Assembly: GCA_035530375.1 (NCBI GenBank)
Contig: DATKUY010000037.1
Location: 24,450 to 88,449 of the forward strand
Reading direction: 5' to 3'
DNA length: 64,000 nucleotides
From: Sulfuricella sp035530375
GTDB lineage: Bacteria; Pseudomonadota; Gammaproteobacteria; Burkholderiales; Sulfuricellaceae
This document shows, in pieces, positions 33,521-41,803 of this stretch. The translations under genes and the position numbers were made by a program. Each line of letters begins with the position of its first letter. Within the stretch, counting starts at the first letter, position 1. The notes beneath the pieces were generated by a model. It saw nothing but the letters and a program-made list of their open reading frames with translations, did not search any database and was not told the DNA's origin.

Positions 33521-35344
33521 TCAGTCTGCTTCACGTTCAATCGAGCAGCACTGCTTTTCGGTCCCGCCGCTATCGGAAAGCAGTACTTGGCCAGTCACCG
33601 GATTGGGGCGAAAAACAGTGCAGCCCTTCAAACCCATATCATAAGCTGTTTCATAAATCGCACGAAATGCGTCGAAGCCGAATTCATCCGGGACGTTGAT
33701 GGTTTTCGAAATAGAATTGTCGACATGTGCCTGAAGCGCGGCCTGCATCCGGATGTGCGCCTCTGGCGCAATTTCGCCGGCACTGACGAAGGCAGCAGGC
33801 AATGGCGCATCCTCACCATGCTGCGAGCGGAACTGGCGGTAGGCATAATCGCTCACTTTCGCCTCGCTGAAGCCGCCATCAGACTCGCGAATTCGCCTCG
33901 TGTATGCCAAATCGAAGATCGGCTCAAGTCCGCTGGAAACATTGTTCGCCAACAGGCTGATGGTTCCAGTCGGAGCAATGGCGGTCAGGTGGCTGTTGCG
34001 CATTCCGTAGCGTTTGATTCCCTGCACGATATCATCGGGCAGGCCTCGAATAAATTCACCGGCTAGGTACGGATCGGCCAGAAATGCCGGAAATGGCCCT
34101 TTTTCACGCGCCAGACCAGTGGATGCCCGATACGCGCTGTGGCAGATCGTCCGCATCACCTTTCCAGCCAGTTCGAATGATTCCACGCTGCCATAGCGAA
34201 CGCCGAGCATCGCCAAAGCATCGGCCAGCCCGGTCAGGCCAAGGCCGATCCGCCGCGAAGCGCTCGCAGTATCCGATTGCTTTTGCAGCGGGAAACGGGA
34301 AAGATTGTAGACATTGTCGAGCAGACGCACCGCTGTTGCCGCAGTCGCTGCGATCCCTTCCAAGTCAAGAGCGGCACCTGCGGAAAAGGGGGAACTGACA
34401 AACTGCGGCAGGTTGATCGCGCCCAGATTGCAGGCGCCATAATACGGCAGGGGGATTTCGCCGCAAGGGTTGGTAGCGCTGATCTGCTCGCAATACCAGA
34501 GATTATTCATGCGGTTGACGCGATCGATGAAAATCACGCCAGGCTCGGCGTAGTCGTAAGTTGCCCGCATGATCTTGTCCCACAGTGCACGAGCTCCGAC
34601 GCGGCGCAGCACCCTGCAACGGCGTGGCGCACGGCTGCCGGACCACAGCCGCTCGACCATCTCCCCGACTGCCGTTTCGTTCTCGGCCAAGGGAAACACC
34701 AGAGGCCAGTCGGCATCCTCCCGCACCGCACGCATGAAATCGTCAGTCACCAGCACCGACAGATTGAAATGACGCAGCGCGCCGGGATCACGCTTGACAT
34801 TGATGAAGGTCTCGATATCCGGATGGTCGCAGCGTAGGGTCGCCATCATCGCACCGCGGCGTGCGCCGGTGGATAGTATGGTGGCGCACATGCTGTCCCA
34901 GATATGCATGAAAGAAACCGGGCCGGAAGCAGTAGTGCCGACGCCGTGCGCCGGTTCACCGCTCGGGCGCAAGGTGGAAAAATCATAGCCCACGCCCCCG
35001 CCTTGCTGCATGGTCAAGGCGCCTTCCTTCAGCGCCTCGAAAATGCCATCGAGCGAATCTTCGACCGCGCCCATGACGAAGCAATTAAATAGCGTAACCC
35101 GATGGGAAGTGCCTGCCCCGGCGAGAATGCGGCCACCCGGCAGAAAATGGAACCCCTCCAGAACCCGGTAAAAACGCCGCTCCCAGACCTCCCGATCCTG
35201 CTGCTCCACACTGGCAAGCGCACGGGCAACGCGGCGCCAGGTGTCTTCGATGGACAGGTCAATGACCTTGTCCGCCTCGCGGTAACGGTAGCGGACGTCC
35301 CAGATGCGGAAAGAAATGCTGGAGATGAAGGGCGCTTCGCTCAT
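33521..35344 (-). CDS. nrdJ: Adenosylcobalamin-dependent (class II) ribonucleotide reductase
   Basis: It reduces ribonucleotides to deoxyribonucleotides using adenosylcobalamin as radical source, with no oxygen requirement. The chosen ATG (MSEAPFISSISFRIW) follows AGGAAG and gives 607 residues; the frame is open 45 codons further but that overlaps the small upstream gene. Visible features: STGARRGAMMATLRCDHPDI, the finger-loop Cys in NPCGEIPL with GACNLGAINL, RNSHLTAIAPTGTISLLANN, and a Cys pair near the C-terminus (EKQCCS). No N-terminal ATP cone is seen. It is likely co-transcribed with the 75-residue gene before it. Confidence 0.93.
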   Translation of the reverse strand: MSEAPFISSISFRIWDVRYRYREADKVIDLSIEDTWRRVARALASVEQQDREVWERRFYRVLEGFHFLPGGRILAGAGTSHRVTLFNCFVMGAVEDSLDGIFEALKEGALTMQQGGGVGYDFSTLRPSGEPAHGVGTTASGPVSFMHIWDSMCATILSTGARRGAMMATLRCDHPDIETFINVKRDPGALRHFNLSVLVTDDFMRAVREDADWPLVFPLAENETAVGEMVERLWSGSRAPRRCRVLRRVGARALWDKIMRATYDYAEPGVIFIDRVNRMNNLWYCEQISATNPCGEIPLPYYGACNLGAINLPQFVSSPFSAGAALDLEGIAATAATAVRLLDNVYNLSRFPLQKQSDTASASRRIGLGLTGLADALAMLGVRYGSVESFELAGKVMRTICHSAYRASTGLAREKGPFPAFLADPYLAGEFIRGLPDDIVQGIKRYGMRNSHLTAIAPTGTISLLANNVSSGLEPIFDLAYTRRIRESDGGFSEAKVSDYAYRQFRSQHGEDAPLPAAFVSAGEIAPEAHIRMQAALQAHVDNSISKTINVPDEFGFDAFRAIYETAYDMGLKGCTVFRPNPVTGQVLLSDSGGTEKQCCSIEREAD

Positions 35345-35420
35345 CGGGAACTTCCTGAAATAATAAAGGCGAGAACCGCTTGCGCAATTCTCGCCGATTA
35401 CGAAGAAATCCTGCCGCCAG

Positions 35421-35648
35421 CTATCTCTGAAATGCGTACATCCGCTCCAGGAAAGCCTCGGCGTCCACGGCAGCCACATCCGGCGACATGCTTCCAGCGC
35501 GCCGGGACTGGTGACGGATCAGCTGTGTCGCAAGCTCCGCTGCCCTGCCCTGCATCATCGCGATTTCGGGGTTCCAGCCAGCGCACATCACCTCGGGAGA
35601 ATAGCCGTCATCCACTTTGGCCGAGCACATATCCATTGTCACTATCAT
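35421..35648 (-). CDS. Small uncharacterised protein upstream of nrdJ
   Basis: The 75-residue frame begins MIVTMDMCSAKVDDGYSP behind a very good ribosome site (GGAGG, six bases before ATG) and ends AEAFLERMYAFQR. Two cysteines occur in the first 25 residues. The middle is helical (MMQGRAAELATQLIRHQSRR). I do not recognise a family. It lies 76 bases before nrdJ on the same strand with a shared promoter at 35697-35726. A role tied to nrdJ is inference from position. Confidence 0.7.
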   Translation of the reverse strand: MIVTMDMCSAKVDDGYSPEVMCAGWNPEIAMMQGRAAELATQLIRHQSRRAGSMSPDVAAVDAEAFLERMYAFQR

Positions 35649-35696
35649 GATCCACCTCCAGTTTCACACCAACTTGTTTCTAAAGTGCCTGCAATG

Positions 35697-35726
35697 ATTA
35701 TATCGGGTGTTTTCCGGCAAAATGAA
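35697..35726 (-). promoter_or_regulatory. Promoter of the nrdJ transcription unit
   Basis: On the minus strand TATAAT (35697-35702), a perfect -10, follows TTCATT (35721-35726) at 18 bases. It lies about 50 bases before the small gene. No cobalamin riboswitch element is visible in the surrounding 200 bases. Confidence 0.5.
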
Positions 35727-35852
35727 GGGCTCGGCAAAAAAACAATCCGGCAGCCTTGGCCGCACAAGCCGTCTGCGCCGTGCAAATTCCGATTTTGGAT
35801 GCCCCGCTCAGCTGGAATAGCAAGGGAATAACAGATGAGTTGACTGAAACCG

Positions 35853-36647
35853 TCATGGGACAACAGGATTTGCCTGGCGCAAAACCAGCAGCACAATCTG
35901 TATCCCGTCGTGGATCAGTCGGTCGAACACCGGAGAGAAATAAGGCAGGGCGAGGGCAAGCACGACAAAGCCCGCTGCCAGAGTAATCGGGAATCCGACC
36001 GAGAATATATTGAGCTGAGGTGCAGCGCGGGTCATGATCCCCAACGCAATATTGGTGGTCAGCAGAGCCGCCATGATCGGCATGGAAAGCAACACTCCGG
36101 CGAGGAACATTTCACCGCCCCAGCCTGCAAGAACCCGCCAGCCAACCGCGGAAAAAGGCTGCGCCATCACCGGCAGCACCTTAAAGCTTTGCGCCAGCGC
36201 CTCAATCATCAGCAAATGACCGTTCGATGCAAGGAACACCAGAGTGGCGATCAGACCGAGGAACTGCGCCACCACAGGAGACTGTGCGGCGTTTTGCGGA
36301 TCAAAGAAGGTGGCGAATCCCAGACCCATCTGCATGCCGGCAATATTGCCGGCCATTTCAACTGCGGTAAAAACGATGGTCATGGCGAATCCGATTGACA
36401 CGCCGATCACGACTTGTTGCGCCAGAATCAGGAGCCCAACCGCAGAGCCCGGCTCCACGGCCGGCATGGTGCCGAGTACGGGCGCCAGCACCAGCGTAAT
36501 AACGAGGGACAATCCTATTTTCACGGGCAAGGGGAGGCTCGGATTGCCGAAGATCGGCGAGCTGCCAACCAAGGCGAGGATGCGCGCAAAAGGCCAGATA
36601 AAAGCTCCCAGCCATGCACCCAGCTGGGCGGAGGTGAAGCTGATCAT
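35853..36647 (-). CDS. fliR: Flagellar type III export protein FliR
   Basis: FliR is part of the export gate. The ATG at 36647 is preferred because GGAGGG lies six bases before it. The 264-residue protein is strongly hydrophobic with about five to six membrane helices (IWPFARILALVGSSPIFG, IGLSLVITLVLAPVLG, and later helices). The helix with VVAQFLGLIATLVFLASNGHLLMIEAL (two stretches) is well conserved in the family. It is the last gene of the fliLMNOPQR block. Confidence 0.95.
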   Translation of the reverse strand: MISFTSAQLGAWLGAFIWPFARILALVGSSPIFGNPSLPLPVKIGLSLVITLVLAPVLGTMPAVEPGSAVGLLILAQQVVIGVSIGFAMTIVFTAVEMAGNIAGMQMGLGFATFFDPQNAAQSPVVAQFLGLIATLVFLASNGHLLMIEALAQSFKVLPVMAQPFSAVGWRVLAGWGGEMFLAGVLLSMPIMAALLTTNIALGIMTRAAPQLNIFSVGFPITLAAGFVVLALALPYFSPVFDRLIHDGIQIVLLVLRQANPVVP

Positions 36648-36662
36648 CCGCAACCCTCCGAG

Positions 36663-36932
36663 CTAGCCCACCAGGCCAGGAATACTATGGAACAGGCTGC
36701 GGGTATAATCCATCAACAGATTCAGCATCCAGGGTCCAGCAATGCCCAGCATGAGGAATATCACAATCAGCTTGGGGATGAACGACAGGGTCATTTCATT
36801 GATCTGGGTGGCTGCCTGAAAGATACTCACCAGCAAACCAACTGCCAGCGCCGAAAGAAGCAGCGGAGCCGACACCAGCAATGTCACCTCCAGCGCCTGC
36901 TGACCGATGGAAATAAAACCTTCGGGAGTCAT
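36663..36932 (-). CDS. fliQ: Flagellar type III export protein FliQ
   Basis: The 89-residue protein has the two membrane helices of FliQ: VTLLVSAPLLLSALAVGLLV and PKLIVIFLMLGIAGPWML, with the loop motif QAATQINEMTLSFIPK between. The start MTPEGFISIGQQALE matches the family. The start codon overlaps the fliP stop as ATGA, so translation is coupled. Confidence 0.97.
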   Translation of the reverse strand: MTPEGFISIGQQALEVTLLVSAPLLLSALAVGLLVSIFQAATQINEMTLSFIPKLIVIFLMLGIAGPWMLNLLMDYTRSLFHSIPGLVG

Positions 36933-37699
36933 GTGTAAAAACTCTGCACCAGGGAACCAATCAGCAAATTCCAGCCATCAACCAGAACAAACAACATCAG
37001 CTTGAATGGCAGGGAAATCACCACGGGTGACAGCATCATCATGCCCATGGACATCAGCACACTGGCCACCACCATGTCGATAATCAAAAAGGGGATAAAC
37101 ACCACGAAACCGATTTGGAAAGCGGTCTTGAGCTCGCTGATCACGTAGGCCGGAACCAGGATTTTCATCGGCACCGCTTCCGGGCCGGGCAGAGGGGCGC
37201 TGTTGGAAAGCTTAACGAACAAGGCCAGGTCGTCCTGACGCGTCTGCCGCAACATGAAGGCTTTCAGGGGTGCAGCACCCCTCTCCAGCGCCAGGGTAGC
37301 ATCGATTTTCTGCTCCGAGTATGGCTTGTACGCATCGTCGTAAATTTTATCGAACACCGGTGCCATCACAAAAAAAGTAAGGAACAGGGAAAGGCCGATC
37401 AGAATCTGGTTGGGCGGTGCCTGCATCGTGCCGATCGCCTGGCGCAACAGCGACAGCACAATAACGATGCGGGTAAACGATGTCATCATCAGCAGCACTG
37501 CCGGCAGGAATGTCAGCGCTGTCATCACCAGCAGCGCCTGGATACTGAGGGTGTAAGTCTGTCCGCCACCCGGTGCAGGTACGCTGGTGAAGGCGGGAAG
37601 ACCGGGGTCGGCCGCCATAGCCGCCAGCGGCGCTATCACACCAATCGATAGCAGCACAGCAACAAACAGTGGTTTACACCCAAGTAAAAACAGCCTCAT
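36929..37699 (-). CDS. fliP: Flagellar type III export protein FliP
   Basis: FliP forms the core of the export gate. The start MRLFLLGCKPLFVAVLL lies one base beyond the fliO stop and is preferred to an upstream methionine inside fliO. A cleavable signal (to about AAMAA) precedes the family domain with MTSFTRIVIVLSLLRQAIG, PPNQILIGLSLFLT and the C-terminal helices VVASVLMSMGMMMLSPVVIS and LPFKLMLFVLVDGWNLL. About 256 residues. Confidence 0.96.
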   Translation of the reverse strand: MRLFLLGCKPLFVAVLLSIGVIAPLAAMAADPGLPAFTSVPAPGGGQTYTLSIQALLVMTALTFLPAVLLMMTSFTRIVIVLSLLRQAIGTMQAPPNQILIGLSLFLTFFVMAPVFDKIYDDAYKPYSEQKIDATLALERGAAPLKAFMLRQTRQDDLALFVKLSNSAPLPGPEAVPMKILVPAYVISELKTAFQIGFVVFIPFLIIDMVVASVLMSMGMMMLSPVVISLPFKLMLFVLVDGWNLLIGSLVQSFYT

Positions 37700-37700
37700 T

Positions 37701-38168
37701 CTATTGCTCACTTTTACGCCCTTGCATCGCATTTTTGAGCCAGACAGAAAAGCTGCGTTCCCCGCCGGGCGGTACCTCAGTAGCGCGCGCGCCGGCTTCC
37801 GGCTTGGTCAAGGTGTGCAGGGTATTCACCTGCCCCGGCGCCACCCCTAGAACCAGCCAGGTACCGCCGATCTCCACCAGCACCAGCCGCTCCTTGGGTC
37901 CCAATGCGACACCGCCGATCACTTTGACCACGCCTCCGGCCCCCATCTGCCCGGGGGAAAATCGCCGCAATAGCCATGCCGCACCCACTATCACAGCCAA
38001 CACAAGACCCAAGCTGAACAGAACCTGCAAGCCACCAAACATACCCGCAACGGGGCTCGTGGAAATGGACAGTGCTGGTGCAGCAGGCTGTGCGGCGAAT
38101 GCGGAGGAATAAAGAAGAAAAAGAAACCCGATGGGGAGCCGCCTTGCCACCTCTTTCATCAGGTTCAT
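37701..38168 (-). CDS. fliO: Flagellar export accessory protein FliO
   Basis: FliO helps stabilise FliP during gate assembly. The 155-residue protein has an N-terminal signal-like helix, one strong membrane helix (LQVLFSLGLVLAVIVGAAWLLRRF) written here in part, and a cytoplasmic domain with VIGGVALGPKERLVLVEIG and GTWLVLGVAPGQVNTLHTL, typical of FliO. Its start overlaps the fliN stop (ATGA). Confidence 0.92.
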   Translation of the reverse strand: MNLMKEVARRLPIGFLFLLYSSAFAAQPAAPALSISTSPVAGMFGGLQVLFSLGLVLAVIVGAAWLLRRFSPGQMGAGGVVKVIGGVALGPKERLVLVEIGGTWLVLGVAPGQVNTLHTLTKPEAGARATEVPPGGERSFSVWLKNAMQGRKSEQ

Positions 38169-38659
38169 TTGTGTAGTCTGCGTATGCGTTCGGAGGGTGA
38201 GATAATATCAGTCAAGCGGATACCGAACTTGTCGTTCACCACCACGACCTCGCCTTGGGCTATCAGACAACCGTTCACCAGTACATCCATCGGTTCGCCT
38301 GCCAGACCGTCCAGTTCCACCACCGACCCCTGTGCCAGTTGCAACAGGCTGCGGATGGCCAGCTTGGTACGCCCCAGTTCAACCGTAAGATTGACCGGAA
38401 TGTCCAGGATCATGTCAATATTGTTGGGCGCTCCGGCAGTCATGCCAGACGGTGAAAGCTGGTCGAACTGGGCCTTCGCGGCCGGGGGAATATTGCCACC
38501 AAAATCTGGCGAAGTGTTTTGCGATTCAGTAGAAGCCTGCTCGGCTAGCGCTGCACCCCAATCATCCCCGGCGGAGGATGTGCCGGGCACGTCCGTAGAT
38601 GCCTGCTCGGCCATTGCCGCCGCCCAATCATCCATGCCATCCGGAGTTTCGTCAGCCAT
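38165..38659 (-). CDS. fliN: Flagellar motor switch protein FliN
   Basis: FliN makes most of the C-ring base and docks FliH. The C-terminal half has the SpoA domain: DIPVNLTVELGRTKLAIRSLL, LAQGSVVELDGLAGEPMDV and GEVVVVNDKFGIRLTDIIS. The N-terminal extension is long and contains a 13-residue repeat (DDWAAAMAEQAST at 10-22 and DDWGAALAEQAST at 32-44). It overlaps both fliM and fliO. Total 164 residues. Confidence 0.95.
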   Translation of the reverse strand: MADETPDGMDDWAAAMAEQASTDVPGTSSAGDDWGAALAEQASTESQNTSPDFGGNIPPAAKAQFDQLSPSGMTAGAPNNIDMILDIPVNLTVELGRTKLAIRSLLQLAQGSVVELDGLAGEPMDVLVNGCLIAQGEVVVVNDKFGIRLTDIISPSERIRRLHK

Positions 38660-39653
38660 TTTTGCCTCCGTGGAGGGTTTCGTCTTCCGCGCCGGAAATA
38701 ATCTTGTTCACTTTGAGCGCATACTGGCCGTTAAGGACGCCGTAGTTGCATTCCAGCACCGGCACACCGTCCACTGCAGCGATGATTGCTTCAGGAATAT
38801 CCAGGGAAATCACATCCCCCGCTTTCATATTCAGAATTTGTCCCAAATTAATCGCAGTCTCACCCAGGTTCGCGACAAGATGCACCTCAGCCGACTGCAC
38901 CTGCTTGGTCATCAACTTGGCCCAGCGTTCATCCACTTCCATGCGCTCGCCCTGCATGCTACTGTAGAGGACATCGCGAATCGGCTCAATCATAGCATAG
39001 GGCATACAGATGTGAAAATCGCCCCCGCCCGACCCCAGTTCGATGTTGAACGTGGTAACCACCACCACTTCGCTGGGCGTGGCAATATTGGCAAACTGAG
39101 TGTTCATCTCCGAGCGGATATACTCGAATTCAACCTGAAAAACCGAGTCCCAGGCTTTTTTGTATTCTTCGAAGACCACTTCCAGCAAGCGCTGGATGAT
39201 GCGCTGTTCGGTCGGAGTGAAATCCCTGCCCTCCACCCTCATGTGGAAACGTCCGTCACCGCCAAACAGATTATCCACCACGAGGAACAACAGGTTCGGA
39301 TCAAAAATAAACAGCGAGGTACCGCGTAGCGGCTTGACGTGCACCATATTCAGGTTGGTCGGCACGACCAGATTGCGGACAAATTCGCTGTATTTGAGAA
39401 CGCGCACCGGACTCACGGAGATTTCCGCAGTGCGGCGCATGAAGTTGAACAAGCCGATACGAAACAGGCGGGCGAAACGTTCGTTAATGATCTCCAGGGT
39501 CGGCATGCGGCCCCGGACAATACGCTCCTGCTTGGCCAGATTGTAGGGGCGAGCGCCGCCCCCCTCATCTACAGTGGTTGCCTCATCCGCCTCGCCGGTT
39601 ACACCCTTGAGTAAGGCATCAACTTCGTCTTGTGACAGTATGTCGTCTGACAC
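38652..39653 (-). CDS. fliM: Flagellar motor switch protein FliM
   Basis: FliM binds CheY-P and controls rotation. The 333-residue protein begins MSDDILSQDEVDALLKGVTG at a GTG; this N-terminal helix is the CheY-P binding site. The middle domain contains LEIINERFARLFRIGLFNFM and LFIFDPNLLFLVVDNLFGG, and the C-terminal SpoA domain ends near ISGAEDETLHGG. It overlaps fliN by eight bases and follows fliL by 36. Confidence 0.97.
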   Translation of the reverse strand: MSDDILSQDEVDALLKGVTGEADEATTVDEGGGARPYNLAKQERIVRGRMPTLEIINERFARLFRIGLFNFMRRTAEISVSPVRVLKYSEFVRNLVVPTNLNMVHVKPLRGTSLFIFDPNLLFLVVDNLFGGDGRFHMRVEGRDFTPTEQRIIQRLLEVVFEEYKKAWDSVFQVEFEYIRSEMNTQFANIATPSEVVVVTTFNIELGSGGGDFHICMPYAMIEPIRDVLYSSMQGERMEVDERWAKLMTKQVQSAEVHLVANLGETAINLGQILNMKAGDVISLDIPEAIIAAVDGVPVLECNYGVLNGQYALKVNKIISGAEDETLHGGKNG

Positions 39654-39689
39654 GTGCGCCCTTTATTAGGTATTACAGTTAAACCTATG

Positions 39690-40193
39690 TTACTGAATAA
39701 CAAAGGATGTAAAATAAACGCCAATCACACCTTTGCCCATAGCCGCAAGCGGTTTGGCGACCTGCCCCTGAATTTCCATACTCAGTTTCTGCTTGCCTTC
39801 AAGTCCGCTTATCTGCTCGGCACTTTTACTCGAAAGCAGCAGCAATATGCCATTACGAATTTCCGGCATATGCAACTTTACCGACTCAACCACGGCCTGG
39901 TCAGCCACTTTCAAGTCTATCCCGACCTGCAGATATCGCTCGCCGCTGCCACTGCCACCGTCGCCCTGCAAATTAACAGTGAATGTCTCGAGTGTTATAA
40001 AAACGGGCGGCTTCGCTTTTTCTTCCGCTCCCCCGGCTGACTTTGCGCCAAGCTGGGTAAAATACCATGCCGCGCCCCCTCCTAACCCGCCCAGAACCAG
40101 CAGGATTGCAAGAATCAGGAACAAACTACCCTTCTTGTTTCCGGGTGGAGCTTCCTCCTCCACTTCTTCTATTTTTGCCTTGTCCTTGGCCAT
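39690..40193 (-). CDS. fliL: Flagellar basal body-associated protein FliL
   Basis: FliL is a single-pass membrane protein that associates with the stator. The start MAKDKAKIEEVEEEAPPGNK is chosen because GGGAG sits eight bases before it; a methionine twelve codons upstream has no such site. The membrane helix (SLFLILAILLVLGGLGGGAAW region) is followed by the periplasmic domain with VFITLETFTVNLQG and YLQVGIDLKVAD. It is the first gene of fliLMNOPQR. Confidence 0.94.
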   Translation of the reverse strand: MAKDKAKIEEVEEEAPPGNKKGSLFLILAILLVLGGLGGGAAWYFTQLGAKSAGGAEEKAKPPVFITLETFTVNLQGDGGSGSGERYLQVGIDLKVADQAVVESVKLHMPEIRNGILLLLSSKSAEQISGLEGKQKLSMEIQGQVAKPLAAMGKGVIGVYFTSFVIQ

Positions 40194-40304
40194 TTTCTCA
40201 CTCCCTTGCCACACCGCCGCTTCAGCCATCGACTCCGGAAAATTTCCAATATCGGCAGTTAAAAAACATTAAAAACAACTAGTTTCAGATGATATTTTAT
40301 GTTC

Positions 40305-40333
40305 TTTATAATATCAACTCAAATTTAATGCAA
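40305..40333 (-). promoter_or_regulatory. Promoter of fliLMNOPQR
   Basis: On the minus strand TTGCAT (40328-40333), exactly 17 bases, and TATAAA (40305-40310) form a good sigma-70 promoter 112 bases before fliL. A GCCGATAT box nearer the gene looks like a sigma-28 -10 but lacks a -35 at correct spacing. Confidence 0.5.
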
Positions 40334-40380
40334 GGAAAACCTATGTTGAAGCGGTTTGACAACTTCCAGCCAAGCCGGAT

Positions 40381-40428
40381 CAAAAAGAATAATGCAGCTA
40401 TCCAACTGATATAGCTGCATTATTCTTT
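40381..40428 (-). terminator. Intrinsic terminator after fliK
   Basis: Perfect 18-base arms (40384-40401 and 40411-40428) with a 9-base loop are followed on the minus strand by a T-run. It lies 22 bases past the fliK stop and separates fliK from fliL. Confidence 0.85.
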
Positions 40429-40449
40429 AATTGCGAAGTTGTGTGGCGA

Positions 40450-41745
40450 TCAAGCAAAGATGTCGACCATGCCATCATGCGCCAGACTCGCAGGCCTGCC
40501 CGACCCTGAAATTCTGGCCAGGGTACCTTCCATCCCCTTATTGTCAACGCGCCCTCCTCCTCCGCCACCATGCTGGTCAAACGCCTGCTGTTGTTGACTG
40601 AATGATTCCGAACCAACCATAGTATTGCCCAGCATGATGCCGTTGTCAGCCAGCATTTCGCGCAAACGCGGTAACGCCGCCTCGATCGCTTCGCGCACGG
40701 CGGCATGATGGGAAACGAACATTGCACTGGCCTGATCGCTGTTGATCGTCAGGCGCACCTCCAACGGCCCGAGATTGGGCGGATTGAGGTGCAACTCAGC
40801 TACTTGGTGATTCTGGTTCGCCATCCACAAAACTTTCTCGCCAACTGCCCCCCCCCATTCTGCGGAACCAACACTGGGCGCGACCGACTGCGTCGCCGGC
40901 TGCTCCAGTTGTCGAAGCGCCCCGACAACGCCACCTTCAGTGGCCGACACTTGTGCGAAAGTGGGCGAATCTACCGATTGTGGCTGCGCGCTTGCCCTGT
41001 GGCCTGGAATATCCACCATAGCCGCCAGCCTGCCGGAAAACTCCTTTTCTGGCGTCGCCGCCGGCAAGCTCTTGCCATCGCCGGCAATTTTTGCCGCCGA
41101 TGGGATTTCATCGGCACGTGAATGCTGCATTAATATCTTGTCAGAAGCCATCTCGACCGGCGCTTTTTTCGTAACGCCGGATTCAACCCGCGCAGGAACC
41201 ATGGGAACGAATGGCGAAGCGGCCAGCACCGAAGGATCGGCAGGAAGACCCGTAGGCGCGTCGGATTTTTTTGCTGGCTCGCCGTCCCCGTCTGCACGGG
41301 TAGACCGCATCGATGGCTTATCCAAGCCAGCTTCAGTCGACATCATTCCGGTCGGCATTCCTGCTGGCACAATCACCGCCTGGGCCGGCATAATGCCGGC
41401 CCCAGAGGCTGCCTGAGCAGAGGCTACCTGAGCAGAGGCTACCTGAGCAGAGACGGCCTGCACAGAGGCAGCCTGCACAGAAGCTGCCTGCACAGCACTC
41501 AATACGGAAAAATCGACAGGGGAAATCGCCAGTGCATCTGGCTTTTCAGTGGGCTCGCCGCCTTCGCTGGTAGCGGCTTGGGAAGTCTCTTTCTTCATGT
41601 GCTTGGTAAGAACTTCGCCGAAATTTTTCCCTTGCGCGCCGTCCAATCCGGCTCCGCCATCCGAACCCGAGGAAGAGGCGGGCGACTGGCTGACGCCGGC
41701 ACTAGGCGGTTGAGATACAACGGGGGATATAGGCAGTTGTGGCAT
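40450..41745 (-). CDS. fliK: Flagellar hook-length control protein FliK
   Basis: FliK is secreted during hook growth, measures hook length and flips FlhB specificity. The 431-residue protein has a Ser/Ala/Pro-rich flexible N-terminal ruler and the conserved C-terminal domain with ELHLNPPNLGPLEVRLTIN and AALPRLREMLADNGIMLGN. Residues 84-114 are a tandem repeat of Ala/Ser/Val/Gln. The end is Gln/Gly-rich. It has its own sigma-54 promoter and terminator, so it appears to be transcribed alone. Confidence 0.94.
   Translation of the reverse strand: MPQLPISPVVSQPPSAGVSQSPASSSGSDGGAGLDGAQGKNFGEVLTKHMKKETSQAATSEGGEPTEKPDALAISPVDFSVLSAVQAASVQAASVQAVSAQVASAQVASAQAASGAGIMPAQAVIVPAGMPTGMMSTEAGLDKPSMRSTRADGDGEPAKKSDAPTGLPADPSVLAASPFVPMVPARVESGVTKKAPVEMASDKILMQHSRADEIPSAAKIAGDGKSLPAATPEKEFSGRLAAMVDIPGHRASAQPQSVDSPTFAQVSATEGGVVGALRQLEQPATQSVAPSVGSAEWGGAVGEKVLWMANQNHQVAELHLNPPNLGPLEVRLTINSDQASAMFVSHHAAVREAIEAALPRLREMLADNGIMLGNTMVGSESFSQQQQAFDQHGGGGGGRVDNKGMEGTLARISGSGRPASLAHDGMVDIFA
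41404..41493. repeat. Six 15-base tandem repeats within fliK
   Basis: Six copies of a 15-base unit of the type AGAGGCTACCTGAGC run head to tail without gaps. In the protein (minus strand) they encode five-residue units such as ASVQA and ASAQV. Copy-number change would alter length in five-residue steps without shifting frame. Confidence 0.9.
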
Positions 41746-41784
41746 CGGTCATCCTTTCGCAAATTCGTTTTACAGGTTTAACAA

Positions 41785-41800
41785 AGCAAAACGCATGCCA
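41785..41800 (-). promoter_or_regulatory. Sigma-54 promoter for fliK
   Basis: On the minus strand TGGCATGCGTTTTGCT matches the sigma-54 consensus TGGCACGNNNNTTGCW at all but one of the fixed positions, with GG and GC in the invariant spacing. It lies 40 bases before fliK and just beyond the fliJ stop. Confidence 0.85.
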
Positions 41801-41803
41801 TCA

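Noticed and set aside
35649..35852. Cobalamin riboswitch ahead of the B12-dependent nrdJ
   Set aside because: No B12-box-like GCCACTG and no layered stems of the expected size were seen in the 200-base gap.
40194..40260. Sigma-28 box (GCCGATAT) before fliL
   Set aside because: The -10 is good but no TAAA occurs 15 bases upstream; the nearest TAA is too close.
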